Positions 45,085 through 53,487 are shown, counted from the first letter of the stretch. The stretch is DNA of 64,000 bases from Bacteroidota bacterium (GCA_023428695.1 JAEYWY010000003.1:1-64000); one strand, 5' to 3'. Numbers and translations are program-made. Notes: a model not told the origin generated them from the letters alone.

Positions 45085-46941
45085 ATGAACACCAATACAC
45101 ACGTAAACAAAATCTGCTTTCAATCAATCATACTTTTCCTCCTGTTTTCGCATACCGCACTGTCACAGGGGCTGATCACCAACATCTACAACCGGAATAT
45201 CACCACCCTGAACGGCAACTGGAATTACATCGTTGATCCCTACGAAACCGGTTATTATAACTACCGATATGAGCCCTACGACCAAACCGATGTAAAATCT
45301 AAATCCGCGTTTTACAACAACTATCATGCACAGAACAAATCGGAGCTGGTAGAGTACGATTTTGACAAATCACCTGCGCTGCTTGTCCCGGGTGACTGGA
45401 ACTCCCAAAAAGAAAGTCTGTTGTACTACGAAGGAACGATATGGCTAAAAAGGTCCTTCGACTATACACTTTCCAAAACAGGCAATCGTCTCTTTCTACA
45501 TTTTGGAGCAGTGAATTACAAAGCGGAGGTGTATTTAAACGGCGTGAAGCTGGGCATTCATGAAGGCGGATTTACACCGTTTAATTTTGAGATCACCACA
45601 CTGGTACAACCCGCCAACAATCACCTGGTGGTGAAAGTTGATAACAGAAGATCAAAGGAAGCGGTACCGACAATAAACACGGATTGGTGGAACTATGGAG
45701 GTATTACCCGCGATGTAACGCTGATTGAAGAACCCTCTGTATTCATTGAGGATTACATGCTTCAATTAAAGAAAGGAACAAAGAATACGCTTTGGGGATT
45801 TATTAAGATCAATGGCGCATCCTCACAGGAAAAGGTAAGTATAGCTATCCCGGAATCAAAAATAAATCACACATTCACAACCGATGCTGAGGGTATTGCC
45901 CGCGTTGAGATGAACGTTAACACACTTCAGTTTTGGTCGCCCACGTCCCCTAAACTGTATGAGGTCATTTTCAAAACGAATCATCAGGAATTAAAAGATA
46001 ACATCGGGTTTCGAACAATCGAAACCAACGGGGCTGATATCCTGCTCAATGGGAAGCCTGTATATCTTCGTGGCGTTTCCATTCACGAAGAGAACACGAT
46101 GCGTGGAGCAAGGGCTGTCAACGAGGCCGATGCTCTCGTTTCCCTTACTTGGGCCAAAGAGCTCGGATGCAATTTTGTGCGGCTGGCTCATTACCCTCAC
46201 AACGAGCATATCCTGCGTCTGGCCGATAAGTTAGGATTAATGGTATGGGAAGAAATACCCGTGTATTGGACCATTGAATTCTCAAATGACGCCACACTGC
46301 AAAATGCCAAAAGACAACTGACCGAAATGATTACCCGTGATAAAAATCACGCCGCTACCATAATCTGGTCTGTTGCAAATGAGACTCCACCATCAGAAAC
46401 AAGAAACAGTTTCCTCATCAACCTTATAAAGCATGTCAGGGAACTTGACAACACCAGGCTTGTAAGTGCCGCACTGGAAAAAGGACGCGATGCCGCGCAT
46501 CCGGATATAAACGTAGTAAACGACAAGCTGGGAGCGCATCTGGACATTGTTGCTTTCAACCAATACACAGGATGGTATGGCGGATCACTGGAAACAGCCC
46601 CCGATGCAAAATGGAGAATTGATTTCAACAAGCCTGTAATCATTTCCGAGTTTGGAGGAGGTGCATTGCAGGGGTTGCATGGAAGTCGGAATGAGCGGTG
46701 GACAGAAGAATATCAGGAATACCTGTATGAGCAAAATCTTAAAATGATTGAAAACATCCCCAATGTACGTGGTATTAGCCCCTGGATACTGGCCGATTTC
46801 CGTTCACCTAAACGCCTGTTACCCGGTATCCAGGACGGATGGAATCGAAAAGGATTGATCTCCAACAACGGAATTAAAAAGAAAGCCTTCTTTATCCTGC
46901 AGGCGTTCTATGCGCGGAAGGCAAACCAGTTTAATAAGTAA
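45085..46941 (+). CDS. GH2 beta-glycosidase (glucuronidase/galactosidase type)
   Basis: This 618-aa exported GH2 enzyme has an N-terminal jelly-roll sugar-binding domain (about 55-215), an immunoglobulin-like domain and a TIM barrel. Acid/base Glu433 is in WSVANETPP and nucleophile Glu522 in PVIISEFGGG. RLAHYPHNEHILRLADKLGLMVWEEIP is typical of the beta-glucuronidase-like branch, and the length is close to that branch. It trims products of the GH16 enzyme. The combination does not fix the substrate. Confidence 0.9.
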   Translation: MNTNTHVNKICFQSIILFLLFSHTALSQGLITNIYNRNITTLNGNWNYIVDPYETGYYNYRYEPYDQTDVKSKSAFYNNYHAQNKSELVEYDFDKSPALLVPGDWNSQKESLLYYEGTIWLKRSFDYTLSKTGNRLFLHFGAVNYKAEVYLNGVKLGIHEGGFTPFNFEITTLVQPANNHLVVKVDNRRSKEAVPTINTDWWNYGGITRDVTLIEEPSVFIEDYMLQLKKGTKNTLWGFIKINGASSQEKVSIAIPESKINHTFTTDAEGIARVEMNVNTLQFWSPTSPKLYEVIFKTNHQELKDNIGFRTIETNGADILLNGKPVYLRGVSIHEENTMRGARAVNEADALVSLTWAKELGCNFVRLAHYPHNEHILRLADKLGLMVWEEIPVYWTIEFSNDATLQNAKRQLTEMITRDKNHAATIIWSVANETPPSETRNSFLINLIKHVRELDNTRLVSAALEKGRDAAHPDINVVNDKLGAHLDIVAFNQYTGWYGGSLETAPDAKWRIDFNKPVIISEFGGGALQGLHGSRNERWTEEYQEYLYEQNLKMIENIPNVRGISPWILADFRSPKRLLPGIQDGWNRKGLISNNGIKKKAFFILQAFYARKANQFNK

Positions 46942-46974
46942 TTATTTCTCATTCATTGGTTCGTATCGTATGGT

Positions 46975-47013
46975 GCAGCAGCGTGTCAATATACCTGTTA
47001 AACACGCTGCTGC
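46975..47013 (+). terminator. Terminator-like inverted repeat after GH2
   Basis: GCAGCAGCGTGT (46975-46986) and ACACGCTGCTGC (47002-47013) are perfect 12-bp arms with a 15-nt loop. Only a weak T-tract follows. It marks the end of the glycan locus. Confidence 0.6.
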
Positions 47014-47298
47014 TACGGTACTTTTCCCTCCCTCACAGTCTTCGAAATTGACCATACTTCCGATGTTGAAAGGATATCTTCGAACAAAACGTCTGCATTG
47101 AAATCAAGTCAAACAAACTTGTAGCTCGTGGCTCGCAGCCACTGACAACGCAATGATTTTACCGGACACTGGTGGTTTTGAATGACCTGGAATTTCTAAC
47201 TGGACCTCTTTGCGTCGCGACATTGCGGTGAAAAAAAGGTCTCATAACATTTAGATTTGTAAACTTCAAATTACCTCAAAGAAACTTGCGCGCCGAGC
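47014..47298. other. Intergenic junk at right edge of the inserted glycan locus
   Basis: No gene is supported. It contains CTTTGCGTCGCGACATTGCGG followed by an A-run, one of the phylum's scattered intergenic strings. It ends where homology to the kinase gene begins, so the recombination junction should lie near 47,285-47,298. Confidence 0.45.
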
Positions 47299-47414
47299 CG
47301 ATTTCCTTACTGGAAAAATAGACGTACATTCAACTCCGGAAATGGGCACCTCCGTCTTAATAGAAATAGCGCTGGCGTGACAACCAAACTCTTCATCGTT
47401 GACGACCATTACAT
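47299..47414 (+). repeat. Direct repeat, right copy (kinase tail plus regulator start)
   Basis: The in-frame tail ADFLTGKIDVHSTPEMG, then TSVLIEIALA and stop, duplicates the last 27 or so codons of the kinase at 34981. The functional regulator start follows. Identity with the left copy is about 95% over 85 bp by my alignment. Confidence 0.85.
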
Positions 47415-47994
47415 GGTGATTGAAGGCATTCGTTCGTTGCTTCAGAACGAAATCGATATTGAGTGGATGGGACATGCCATGAATGCCGCATCCTGTCTTG
47501 CCTTTCTGAAACGCGAAGAGCCTGACGTTATACTGATGGACATCAATCTCCCCGACAAAAGTGGCATTGATCTTTGCAAGGAAGTAAAGCAATTGTATCC
47601 TGACGTTGCCGTGCTTGGGCTAAGCACATACAATCAACAACCCGTTATCCGCAATATGATCGACAATGGAGCGATAGGCTATGTGCTGAAAAATGCTACC
47701 AAAGAAGAATTGCTCACAGCCATCACCACGGTAAGAATGGGCAAGACCTTCCTGAGTTTCGAAGCCGTGCAGTCGCTTCGCGACACATCAAGCGAAAAGC
47801 CTGTTATTACCCGCAGGGAAAAGGAAGTATTGCAGCTCATTGCCGAAGGCCTCACCAATGCCGAAATAGCAACGAAACTATTTATCAGTGTCCCTACGGT
47901 AAACACACACCGAAAAAGCCTCATTGAAAAATTTGAGGCTAAAAACACAGCAACCCTTATTGCCAAAGCCGCAAGGCATGGATTGATCGGTTAA
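47377..47994 (+). CDS. NarL/LuxR-family response regulator
   Basis: This 205-aa regulator starts with GTG, overlapping the stop of a truncated kinase copy (GTGA). The receiver domain (1-120) has acidic residues Asp9-Asp10, phospho-acceptor Asp55 (VILMDINLPDKSG) and Lys in YVLKNA. The LuxR-type HTH (about 140-200) reads TRREKEVLQLIAEGLTNAEIATKLFIS. It should be the partner of the kinase at 34981, now 10.4 kb away. Confidence 0.93.
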   Translation: MTTKLFIVDDHYMVIEGIRSLLQNEIDIEWMGHAMNAASCLAFLKREEPDVILMDINLPDKSGIDLCKEVKQLYPDVAVLGLSTYNQQPVIRNMIDNGAIGYVLKNATKEELLTAITTVRMGKTFLSFEAVQSLRDTSSEKPVITRREKEVLQLIAEGLTNAEIATKLFISVPTVNTHRKSLIEKFEAKNTATLIAKAARHGLIG

Positions 47995-48021
47995 GACCAG
48001 AAAGGGTGGATTAAAAAAAGA

Positions 48022-48055
48022 AACTGACCCTGTAATTAACAGGAGTCAGTTCTTC
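48022..48055 (+). terminator. Intrinsic terminator-like hairpin
   Basis: AACTGAC-CCTGT pairs with ACAGG-A-GTCAGTT (one bulge), 28 bp after the regulator stop, followed by CTTCTCTG. It probably terminates the regulator transcript. Confidence 0.65.
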
Positions 48056-48194
48056 TCTGTAGACAAAGCCGAACTTATTATTTTATTGGCCAACACAACC
48101 GGAAGGACATTGTTCCCGACATCCTGTGAATAGCCGTGTTTGTCTCTTCGTTAATTCATAAGATGGACAAAGCTATCGCTACCCGTCACTGGTT

Positions 48195-48258
48195 TCAATC
48201 GTTAAAAAGGATGATTTTGTAAGTACTGGACGGCACACCGATCACTGATGTCAAGTCT
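48195..48258 (+). pseudogene. trmO C-terminal fragment
   Basis: GTACTGGACGGC onward (48223-48258) reads VLDGTPITDVKS, the C-terminal signature of TrmO, matching LDGTPIIDIKS of the frameshifted gene at 27885. Upstream codons (KKDDFV) are in another frame and a stop precedes. This is a remnant of a second trmO-like gene. Confidence 0.55.
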
Positions 48259-48430
48259 TCGACGTCGCTGAGAATAGTCCTATTCTGGACGGAAAATATG
48301 CACAACGAATCGTATGTGGAAATTATCTGAATGAAGCCTTGAACGACGTTGAATACGACAGAACACGTCTTGCTTCGCCAATCTTTGGTGGAAACGAAGT
48401 CAGACGCGGAATGACGTTAACCGAAAAACT
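48249..48430 (+). pseudogene. Unidentified gene fragment
   Basis: The frame is open without an initiator and reads VFDVAENSPILDGKYAQRIV, then NEALNDVEYDRTRLASPIFG, then RGMTLTEKLYRFR. The composition looks protein-like, but I do not recognise the family. It runs into the 3' end of the opposing PLP-enzyme gene and partly overlaps the trmO fragment. Confidence 0.4.
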
Positions 48431-49855
48431 CTACCGGTTCAGGAACGATCGGGCGAAGGCAATAAATCGTGTGATGTCCTGTACGTTGGTGATGAATCCT
48501 ACGGATATGCGAACAGAGCCGCGGAGTTTACCTAAAAAAGCAATGGCATCGTAGTAGTCGCCCTGGTCGGTGCTGTTGAAATAACGACGGAGTTCATCTG
48601 CGCCTATGTTGTGCGCCAGCTCGTCGATACCGGGGTTGCAGAAACATCCTGTACGCAGGGAGATGTTCCAACGATTCGCTTCCTGTTCGATGCGCTGAAA
48701 CGGATACTCTTCGCCTTGCTCATTATAAAAATTCATCGCGATAGTGCCGCCGCGTTGTACGGCGTTAACCGGACCAATAATCCGGACCAGCGCCTTGCCC
48801 GTGCGATGCTCCAGCGCAGTAAGTTCTTCGAGCAGGAGACTGGCCAGCATGATGACACGGTTTCGGATGTATTTCAATCCAACGGCGTTGATGTAATCCA
48901 ACCCGATCTCTACCGCCGGTATGGACAGGTAATTCACCGTACCGTTTTCAAAGCGCTCGTGACCCGGCATCAGGAAGTGGCGTTTCGCTCCAACGGAGAC
49001 CAGCGTGATGGTACCTCCTGCAAAGGCCGGCTTGACTAATCTGTCAAATGAATCTTTATGTACAAGTAGACATCCCAGCCCGGTCGGGTAGCCGAATATT
49101 TTATAGAAAGAAACGGAAACAAAGTCAGGCTTAACCTGTGATAAGTCGAGGATGTCGGTAGGGACAAACGCCGCGGCGTCGAGGAGTACATCCCAACCTG
49201 CAGCGTGAGCGCGTTCGATCCACTGCAGATCGTGTTTCACACCCGTGACATTGGATTGCGCCGGATAAGCAAAAAGTCTAGTATCCGTCGCAGGATGTGA
49301 TGCGAGTTCATGCCGTAACTGCTCATCATGAATGCGCATCTCATTGTTGTGATCCACCAGGCAATACGAATACCTTCCGCCTTTGCGTTTGCAGTACTCG
49401 CGGATGCCGTTGACCGAGTTGTGATTGTCCGATAACAGCAACAGGTGACTTTCATTGGTAAAAGGATAACATTCACCAACAATGTGTAGCGCCGCTGAGG
49501 CGTTGGCGGTGAAGATGCAGATGTAATCGCGCGCGTTAAAAAAATCCAGCACTGCCTTACGGGCGTTCTCAACAAATTGTGTGGCGGCAAGTGATGTGGG
49601 GTTAATCGAATGCGGGTTGCCCAATACCTTATTGCTCAAAAACTGCATGTGTCGCCGCACCTGTGAAACAGCGTACAGGTTACCACCGGTAAAATCGAGG
49701 TAGACATGATTCTCGGCATCAAGTCGTTCATACTCCATTTGACGGAGTACATCAAATTGTCCTGGTGTCATCAGGTCCGGGTAGTTATCCAGGTACTGCA
49801 GCACGTGAGTGGATGTGCTGCGTTTCGATATGACATCTGTGACCGGTGTTGACAT
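48431..49855 (-). CDS. Class V aminotransferase-fold PLP enzyme (MOCOS/NifS-like)
   Basis: This 474-aa PLP-dependent enzyme has the fold of cysteine desulfurases. The Schiff-base Lys lies in SVSFYKIFGYPTGLG, the motif of the molybdenum-cofactor sulfurase N-terminal domain. The LLDAAAFVPTD segment supplies the PLP-binding Asp. The C-terminal RTGCFCNPG has the Cys pair where desulfurases carry the persulfide Cys. It may mobilise sulfur from cysteine, but selenocysteine-lyase-like or other amine chemistry is possible. The gene stands alone. Confidence 0.85.
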   Translation of the reverse strand: MSTPVTDVISKRSTSTHVLQYLDNYPDLMTPGQFDVLRQMEYERLDAENHVYLDFTGGNLYAVSQVRRHMQFLSNKVLGNPHSINPTSLAATQFVENARKAVLDFFNARDYICIFTANASAALHIVGECYPFTNESHLLLLSDNHNSVNGIREYCKRKGGRYSYCLVDHNNEMRIHDEQLRHELASHPATDTRLFAYPAQSNVTGVKHDLQWIERAHAAGWDVLLDAAAFVPTDILDLSQVKPDFVSVSFYKIFGYPTGLGCLLVHKDSFDRLVKPAFAGGTITLVSVGAKRHFLMPGHERFENGTVNYLSIPAVEIGLDYINAVGLKYIRNRVIMLASLLLEELTALEHRTGKALVRIIGPVNAVQRGGTIAMNFYNEQGEEYPFQRIEQEANRWNISLRTGCFCNPGIDELAHNIGADELRRYFNSTDQGDYYDAIAFLGKLRGSVRISVGFITNVQDITRFIAFARSFLNR

Positions 49856-50184
49856 AACCTGGTGTTAATGGTGGATAATGCCGATCTGAAATCTTATTGG
49901 GTGAAGGTGACTAAGAACCGGGATCGCCGTTTTCAGCGCGCGAGAACAACGAGAGGATCGTCAGGAGTAGAGAGGATTTGTTTGTTGCCATACTGTCAAT
50001 GTTTCGATTGAATCAAAACTAGGGCGCAGCACGGCGGAACGGCTATCGTATTTGTAACAACCTCACCCGTATTTGTAACACAGGCTCAATTTTTTTCGAT
50101 AAAGCCGGATGGTTGACGAATATTTTTTTTCGTAGAATCACACTGAGCGATGCCATCTCAAAGCCGCCAGCTTTTTTGTGAGAA
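49856..50184. other. Intergenic stretch with decayed TPR sequence
   Basis: About 330 bp. Next to 50184 the minus strand probably holds decayed downstream parts of the TPR fragment described at 50185. It also contains the 13-bp direct repeat at 50047-50080. No intact gene is supported. Confidence 0.4.
50047..50080. repeat. Two 13-bp direct repeats spaced 21 bp
   Basis: CGTATTTGTAACA occurs at 50047-50059 and 50068-50080, a period of exactly two helical turns. This is compatible with a protein-binding site upstream of the PLP-enzyme gene (190 bp from its start) or with a small duplication. Confidence 0.6.
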
Positions 50185-50562
50185 TCACCGGTTCTTATAG
50201 TACGTGTTCGCTCTGGCAAACTCGCTCCGGTTCCGGTATATCTCTCCAATGTTGGTGAGGGTAGTGGAAATGTGTTTCGGACTTTTTATCCTTCGCGCGA
50301 TATACATGGCCGAGTCTTCGTAAGCACGCGCGGCGGCGGAGTCGCGAAGCAGCATCTCGCTTGAGAGAAGATGATACAACTGTATGGTTGTGGTATCAGA
50401 CGGTGACTGACGGATTGCGTTCACCACGCTGTCATACCAGAATGAAAATATTTCCTTTCCCCGCAATAGAGTGGAATGAAGGAGGCCCATAAGGGTTGGG
50501 TGTCCGAGGCCAACCCAATCGGCATAGACATATATCGTTCTATGGGCGCCCTGCTTAGCCAT
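50185..50562 (-). pseudogene. Truncated hipA-like toxin fused to a TPR fragment
   Basis: Residues 1-44 (RTIYVYADWVGLGHPTLMG, LLRGKEIFSFWYD) are the N-terminus of a HipA-family kinase toxin. From residue 45 the sequence is a different protein: TPR-like SVVNAIRQSPSDTTTIQLYH, then STTLTNIGEIYRNRSEFARA, which resembles the sensor part of Bacteroidota TPR kinases. The kinase core of HipA is absent, so it cannot phosphorylate GltX. The in-frame 125-aa chimera may or may not be made. The start overlaps the hipB-like gene by 8 bp, as in hipBA operons. Confidence 0.75.
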
Positions 50563-50881
50563 CTTTCTTTGGTGTTTTTGGTGCGCGCTCTTTTACCAGG
50601 AGATTGGCATCCTGCAGTTTTCTTCCCAACGGATCATCACCGGCCAGTTTCAGCAGATCTTTTTCAAGACCCAAAACAAAAAGGACCTGGGCGTAAGCGG
50701 CAATGGCGACACTTCCGGCTCCTTTTTCAATATTCCAGAGGGTGGGCCTGCTGATATTCGCGCGCTCGGCTACCTGTTCAGTGCTTAGTTTTCTCCTAAG
50801 CCGGGCCAGTTTGATATTCTCACCTGCCTCAGCAAGTATCTTTTCCACTTTAGGCAAAAGGATAACTTTCCGTGTATTCAT
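50555..50881 (-). CDS. HipB-like XRE antitoxin
   Basis: This 108-aa helix-turn-helix protein starts at the ATG at 50881 (MNTRKVILLPKVEKILAEAG). The HTH at about 20-75 reads KLARLRRKLSTEQVAERANISRPTLWNIEKG. It precedes and overlaps the hipA remnant, so it is the antitoxin and autorepressor of a toxin-antitoxin pair whose toxin is broken. The palindromes just upstream are its probable operator. Confidence 0.85.
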   Translation of the reverse strand: MNTRKVILLPKVEKILAEAGENIKLARLRRKLSTEQVAERANISRPTLWNIEKGAGSVAIAAYAQVLFVLGLEKDLLKLAGDDPLGRKLQDANLLVKERAPKTPKKDG

Positions 50882-50890
50882 AATGTTAAG

Positions 50891-50932
50891 TATAGTTAAC
50901 AACTATATGAAATGTGATAATAATAATTATCA
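50891..50932. promoter_or_regulatory. Two palindromes upstream of hipB-like gene
   Basis: TATAGTT-AAC-AACTATA (50891-50907) and TGATAAT-AATA-ATTATCA (50915-50932) lie 10 and 34 bp before the hipB start. They fit autoregulatory operators of an XRE antitoxin, although the surrounding AT-richness weakens the case. Confidence 0.5.
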
Positions 50933-51032
50933 TTATATCGATTTTAGATGGAGCCAGCGACAGGTAAAATGTCCGCGCTATTGTCAGGTCAACTCCCGGC
51001 TATTACAATTGATTCCATGCCATGCAATAGAT

Positions 51033-51629
51033 CTATCTCCTTGAAAATTCCAGAAGTGGAATCATGTTGCCCTTGTCTGCATCTTTTATTGCTTTGATAT
51101 ACGTAGATCTTTGTTCGCTGGCTTCACCTAAATTTTTTCCTCCCCAACTAAAAGGAGTTGAGTTGAAGACATTTGTAATAATAAGATCCGCCATAAATCT
51201 GGAATGCCTCCCATTTCCATTTGAAAAACAATGTATAAACACAATACGGTGTTTAAATCGCACAGCTATTTCGTCCGGGGTGTACGCTTTTTTATCAATC
51301 CAATGTTTGCAATCATCCAACAGATACTTCAGGTCAGTGCCAACTTGAGTCCAGGGAACTCCCAGGTTTTTATTGCTTTTCCGAAACTCACCTGCCCACC
51401 GCCATACATCCTTGTACATTTTTTTATGAACCAGTTTTATAAATTCCGCAGTCAGGATTTTTTCTGCCGTAAATTTTTTACCAAGTGACCATTTCATGGC
51501 TCTTTCAATATTGAGCTGTTCGAATTCGTCGAGCTCCTGCCTTACAGTGATTCCCGGAATCAACAGTCCTTCTTTTTCGCCTTCATCCAGGGGAGTCTGG
51601 CCCTCGATTAGTGCAAAGTCTAATCCCAT
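51033..51629 (-). CDS. Fic-domain protein, mobile mystery protein B
   Basis: This 198-aa Fic protein has the motif HCFSNGNGRHSR, the HxFx(D/E)GNGRxxR signature but with Asn instead of the metal-binding Asp/Glu. Start and layout (MGLDFALIEGQTPLDEGEKEGLLI, then VWRWAGEFRKSNKNLG) match the family called mobile mystery protein B. Fic enzymes transfer AMP or other groups to target proteins. It overlaps gene A by 10 bp; A/B pairs behave like toxin-antitoxin modules on mobile DNA. The Asn may reduce or change catalysis. Confidence 0.85.
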   Translation of the reverse strand: MGLDFALIEGQTPLDEGEKEGLLIPGITVRQELDEFEQLNIERAMKWSLGKKFTAEKILTAEFIKLVHKKMYKDVWRWAGEFRKSNKNLGVPWTQVGTDLKYLLDDCKHWIDKKAYTPDEIAVRFKHRIVFIHCFSNGNGRHSRFMADLIITNVFNSTPFSWGGKNLGEASEQRSTYIKAIKDADKGNMIPLLEFSRR

Positions 51630-52075
51630 AGGTATCGTGGCATTTCATTCTTGATCTCTGCAGCCAGTTCTTTAATGGATTCTTCTAATCTCGCCTCGCT
51701 CACGGACTGGTCTTCAAGTTTCATCGTGTTTGCAGTCCTTAGAACAATTTTTCTTGCTACATCTTCTGCCTGGCGCTCAATCATTGATTCTAATGTACCA
51801 TCGGCGGGAATGAGGCAATAGACCAACTTCATGTTTAATGCACGTGCAGCCTCTCTTAAATTCCTGATCGTTATCGAGCCGTTCTTTTCCCGATCCTCCA
51901 TTTCCTTTACGCTTGGAGCGGTTACACCAAGTCTGTTGGCCAGCTGACGAAGCGACATTTTCAGACTGGTTCGAACTACATGTATCCAGCCTTTTTGCGG
52001 AGTTTCGGGCAAGTTTCTGTAGCTGGAAAGCTTGCGATCGAGCTGGTCAATAATCAATTTTTGTCTCGCTTTCAT
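51620..52075 (-). CDS. Mobile mystery protein A (XRE regulator)
   Basis: This 151-aa DNA-binding protein opens QKLIIDQLDRKLSSYRNLPE. An HTH at about 35-75 (TSLKMSLRQLANRLGVTAPSVKEME) is followed by a helical C-terminus. It matches the mobile mystery protein A family, always paired with the Fic-type protein B. It should repress the pair through the repeats upstream. Confidence 0.85.
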   Translation of the reverse strand: MKARQKLIIDQLDRKLSSYRNLPETPQKGWIHVVRTSLKMSLRQLANRLGVTAPSVKEMEDREKNGSITIRNLREAARALNMKLVYCLIPADGTLESMIERQAEDVARKIVLRTANTMKLEDQSVSEARLEESIKELAAEIKNEMPRYLWD

Positions 52076-52108
52076 AAGGCTATAACCTAAATTATTATAT
52101 ACAAATAT

Positions 52109-52158
52109 AAGGTTTTAACCATATATATTGAAATAGTAAACAAGGCTTTAACCATATA
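52109..52158. promoter_or_regulatory. Direct-repeat operator upstream of mobile mystery A
   Basis: AAGGTTTTAACCATATA (52109-52125) and AAGGCTTTAACCATATA (52142-52158) differ at one base and are 33 bp apart. Further TATAACCT and GAGGTTATA sequences flank them. They are probable binding sites for the XRE regulator. Confidence 0.6.
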
Positions 52159-52287
52159 ATTGTCTTAACGTTATGAGGTTATAGTCTAATAAAATGGTTT
52201 TTCAAGCCAAAAGGACACCTTTTTGCGATTCGGTAAAACATGGAACGGCCCGGCCTCTCAGAAACTGTCTCACAACGATCATTAGAC

Positions 52288-53487
52288 CTACGCCTTTCCA
52301 CCCCAGCCCTGAAATCCACGCGCGCAAATCAGGTGGTCACAGGTGGACATCAATTGTTCGATGCCTTTCGTTTGCCAGGTGTCAGTTTCATAACGTCCGA
52401 GGAGAGCGACTTTGATTTCTTTGGTGAATCGGCGTGACTGGGAATCGTTGATGACCGACCAGTATTCGAGGATGCTCTCTCGTCTGCTATGAATCAACTC
52501 CGGTGTTGGGATTTTATCTCGCTTTAAATTATTGACCGAAGCCTGAGCGGGAAGGAGGTTCCATAGGTCATTGTTCTTCATTATTGAAAAAGGAATTACG
52601 TGGTCGATGTCATACGATGAAATCGACTTTCCTGTCCAAACGCAGGTTACAATACCCTTTTTCTTCAGAATGGACGCATAGAGCTTTTTTGATCGAAGTA
52701 TGTCGCGGTCTGTAATCGGCGTTTTTAAAACGTTATTGAAAACTTTTTCAATTGATAGTGGTTTTTCGGAGGCTCTGACAGAGAATTCTGCCCATTTCAT
52801 CAACAGCGCGTCCTGCCCGGTGATGAAGCTTCCGAACTCCTTGAAGGCATTGAAGTATTCAATCGGAATCGAAAATGTTCCATACGTTTCGATAAGGAAG
52901 GTAATATCGACAATGGATAGTATTTGACGAGGTAGTACCTTCGGTTTGAAAATTGAATAGTGTCCGCCGTGAACTGAACTTCCGATGTATTTCATCGGCA
53001 TTTTGACGATCGTGTCACGGATTTTCTTCACGAGGTCATTGCAAGGTTTTCGCGCATCTTCCGGAAAGCCCAGGTGCTTGAGGTCATTATAGAATGCAGA
53101 CAGACCTCCGCGGTCCCGATACATTCTTGTGACTGCCACAAATTCCGATGTGAATGCAAGCTTGTTCCCGGCCCCATTTATTTGAGGTATGAGATCATCT
53201 GATTCCATAATCGGGTAGTAGTACAGAAGCCATTTCTCCACCAATAAGCCAAGTGGAATTCGAACTTCTGATCCGATAATCTCGATGTATGGGGAGTTTT
53301 CCTGAATTATGTCGATCACACCGCGGAGCAGCGCAAACTTGTACGTGGTGCTCTTGCTTTCACGCTCGAGAATCCGGAAAATGTTTGATAACGTTGTATG
53401 GTTCAATGTCTCAGGGTGATAACTATTCAGTATACTCTTAAAATGAAGCCTTAAAATGCGTTGGAATAATATTACAAAACTCATCAT
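52288..53487 (-). CDS. HNH endonuclease domain protein
   Basis: The protein has about 399 aa from the ATG at 53487; the open frame extends to 53580 inside the preceding gene. The long N-terminal region is helical and unknown. The HNH core lies near residues 295-345: CVWTGKSI, then SYDIDHVIPFSIMKNNDLWNLLPA, then NNLKRDKIP, with DHV and the N/N residues of the beta-beta-alpha-metal fold. It overlaps the DUF3883-type nuclease gene by about 50 bp, so the two are coupled. It is likely a DNase of a restriction or abortive-infection system. Confidence 0.82.
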   Translation of the reverse strand: MMSFVILFQRILRLHFKSILNSYHPETLNHTTLSNIFRILERESKSTTYKFALLRGVIDIIQENSPYIEIIGSEVRIPLGLLVEKWLLYYYPIMESDDLIPQINGAGNKLAFTSEFVAVTRMYRDRGGLSAFYNDLKHLGFPEDARKPCNDLVKKIRDTIVKMPMKYIGSSVHGGHYSIFKPKVLPRQILSIVDITFLIETYGTFSIPIEYFNAFKEFGSFITGQDALLMKWAEFSVRASEKPLSIEKVFNNVLKTPITDRDILRSKKLYASILKKKGIVTCVWTGKSISSYDIDHVIPFSIMKNNDLWNLLPAQASVNNLKRDKIPTPELIHSRRESILEYWSVINDSQSRRFTKEIKVALLGRYETDTWQTKGIEQLMSTCDHLICARGFQGWGGKA

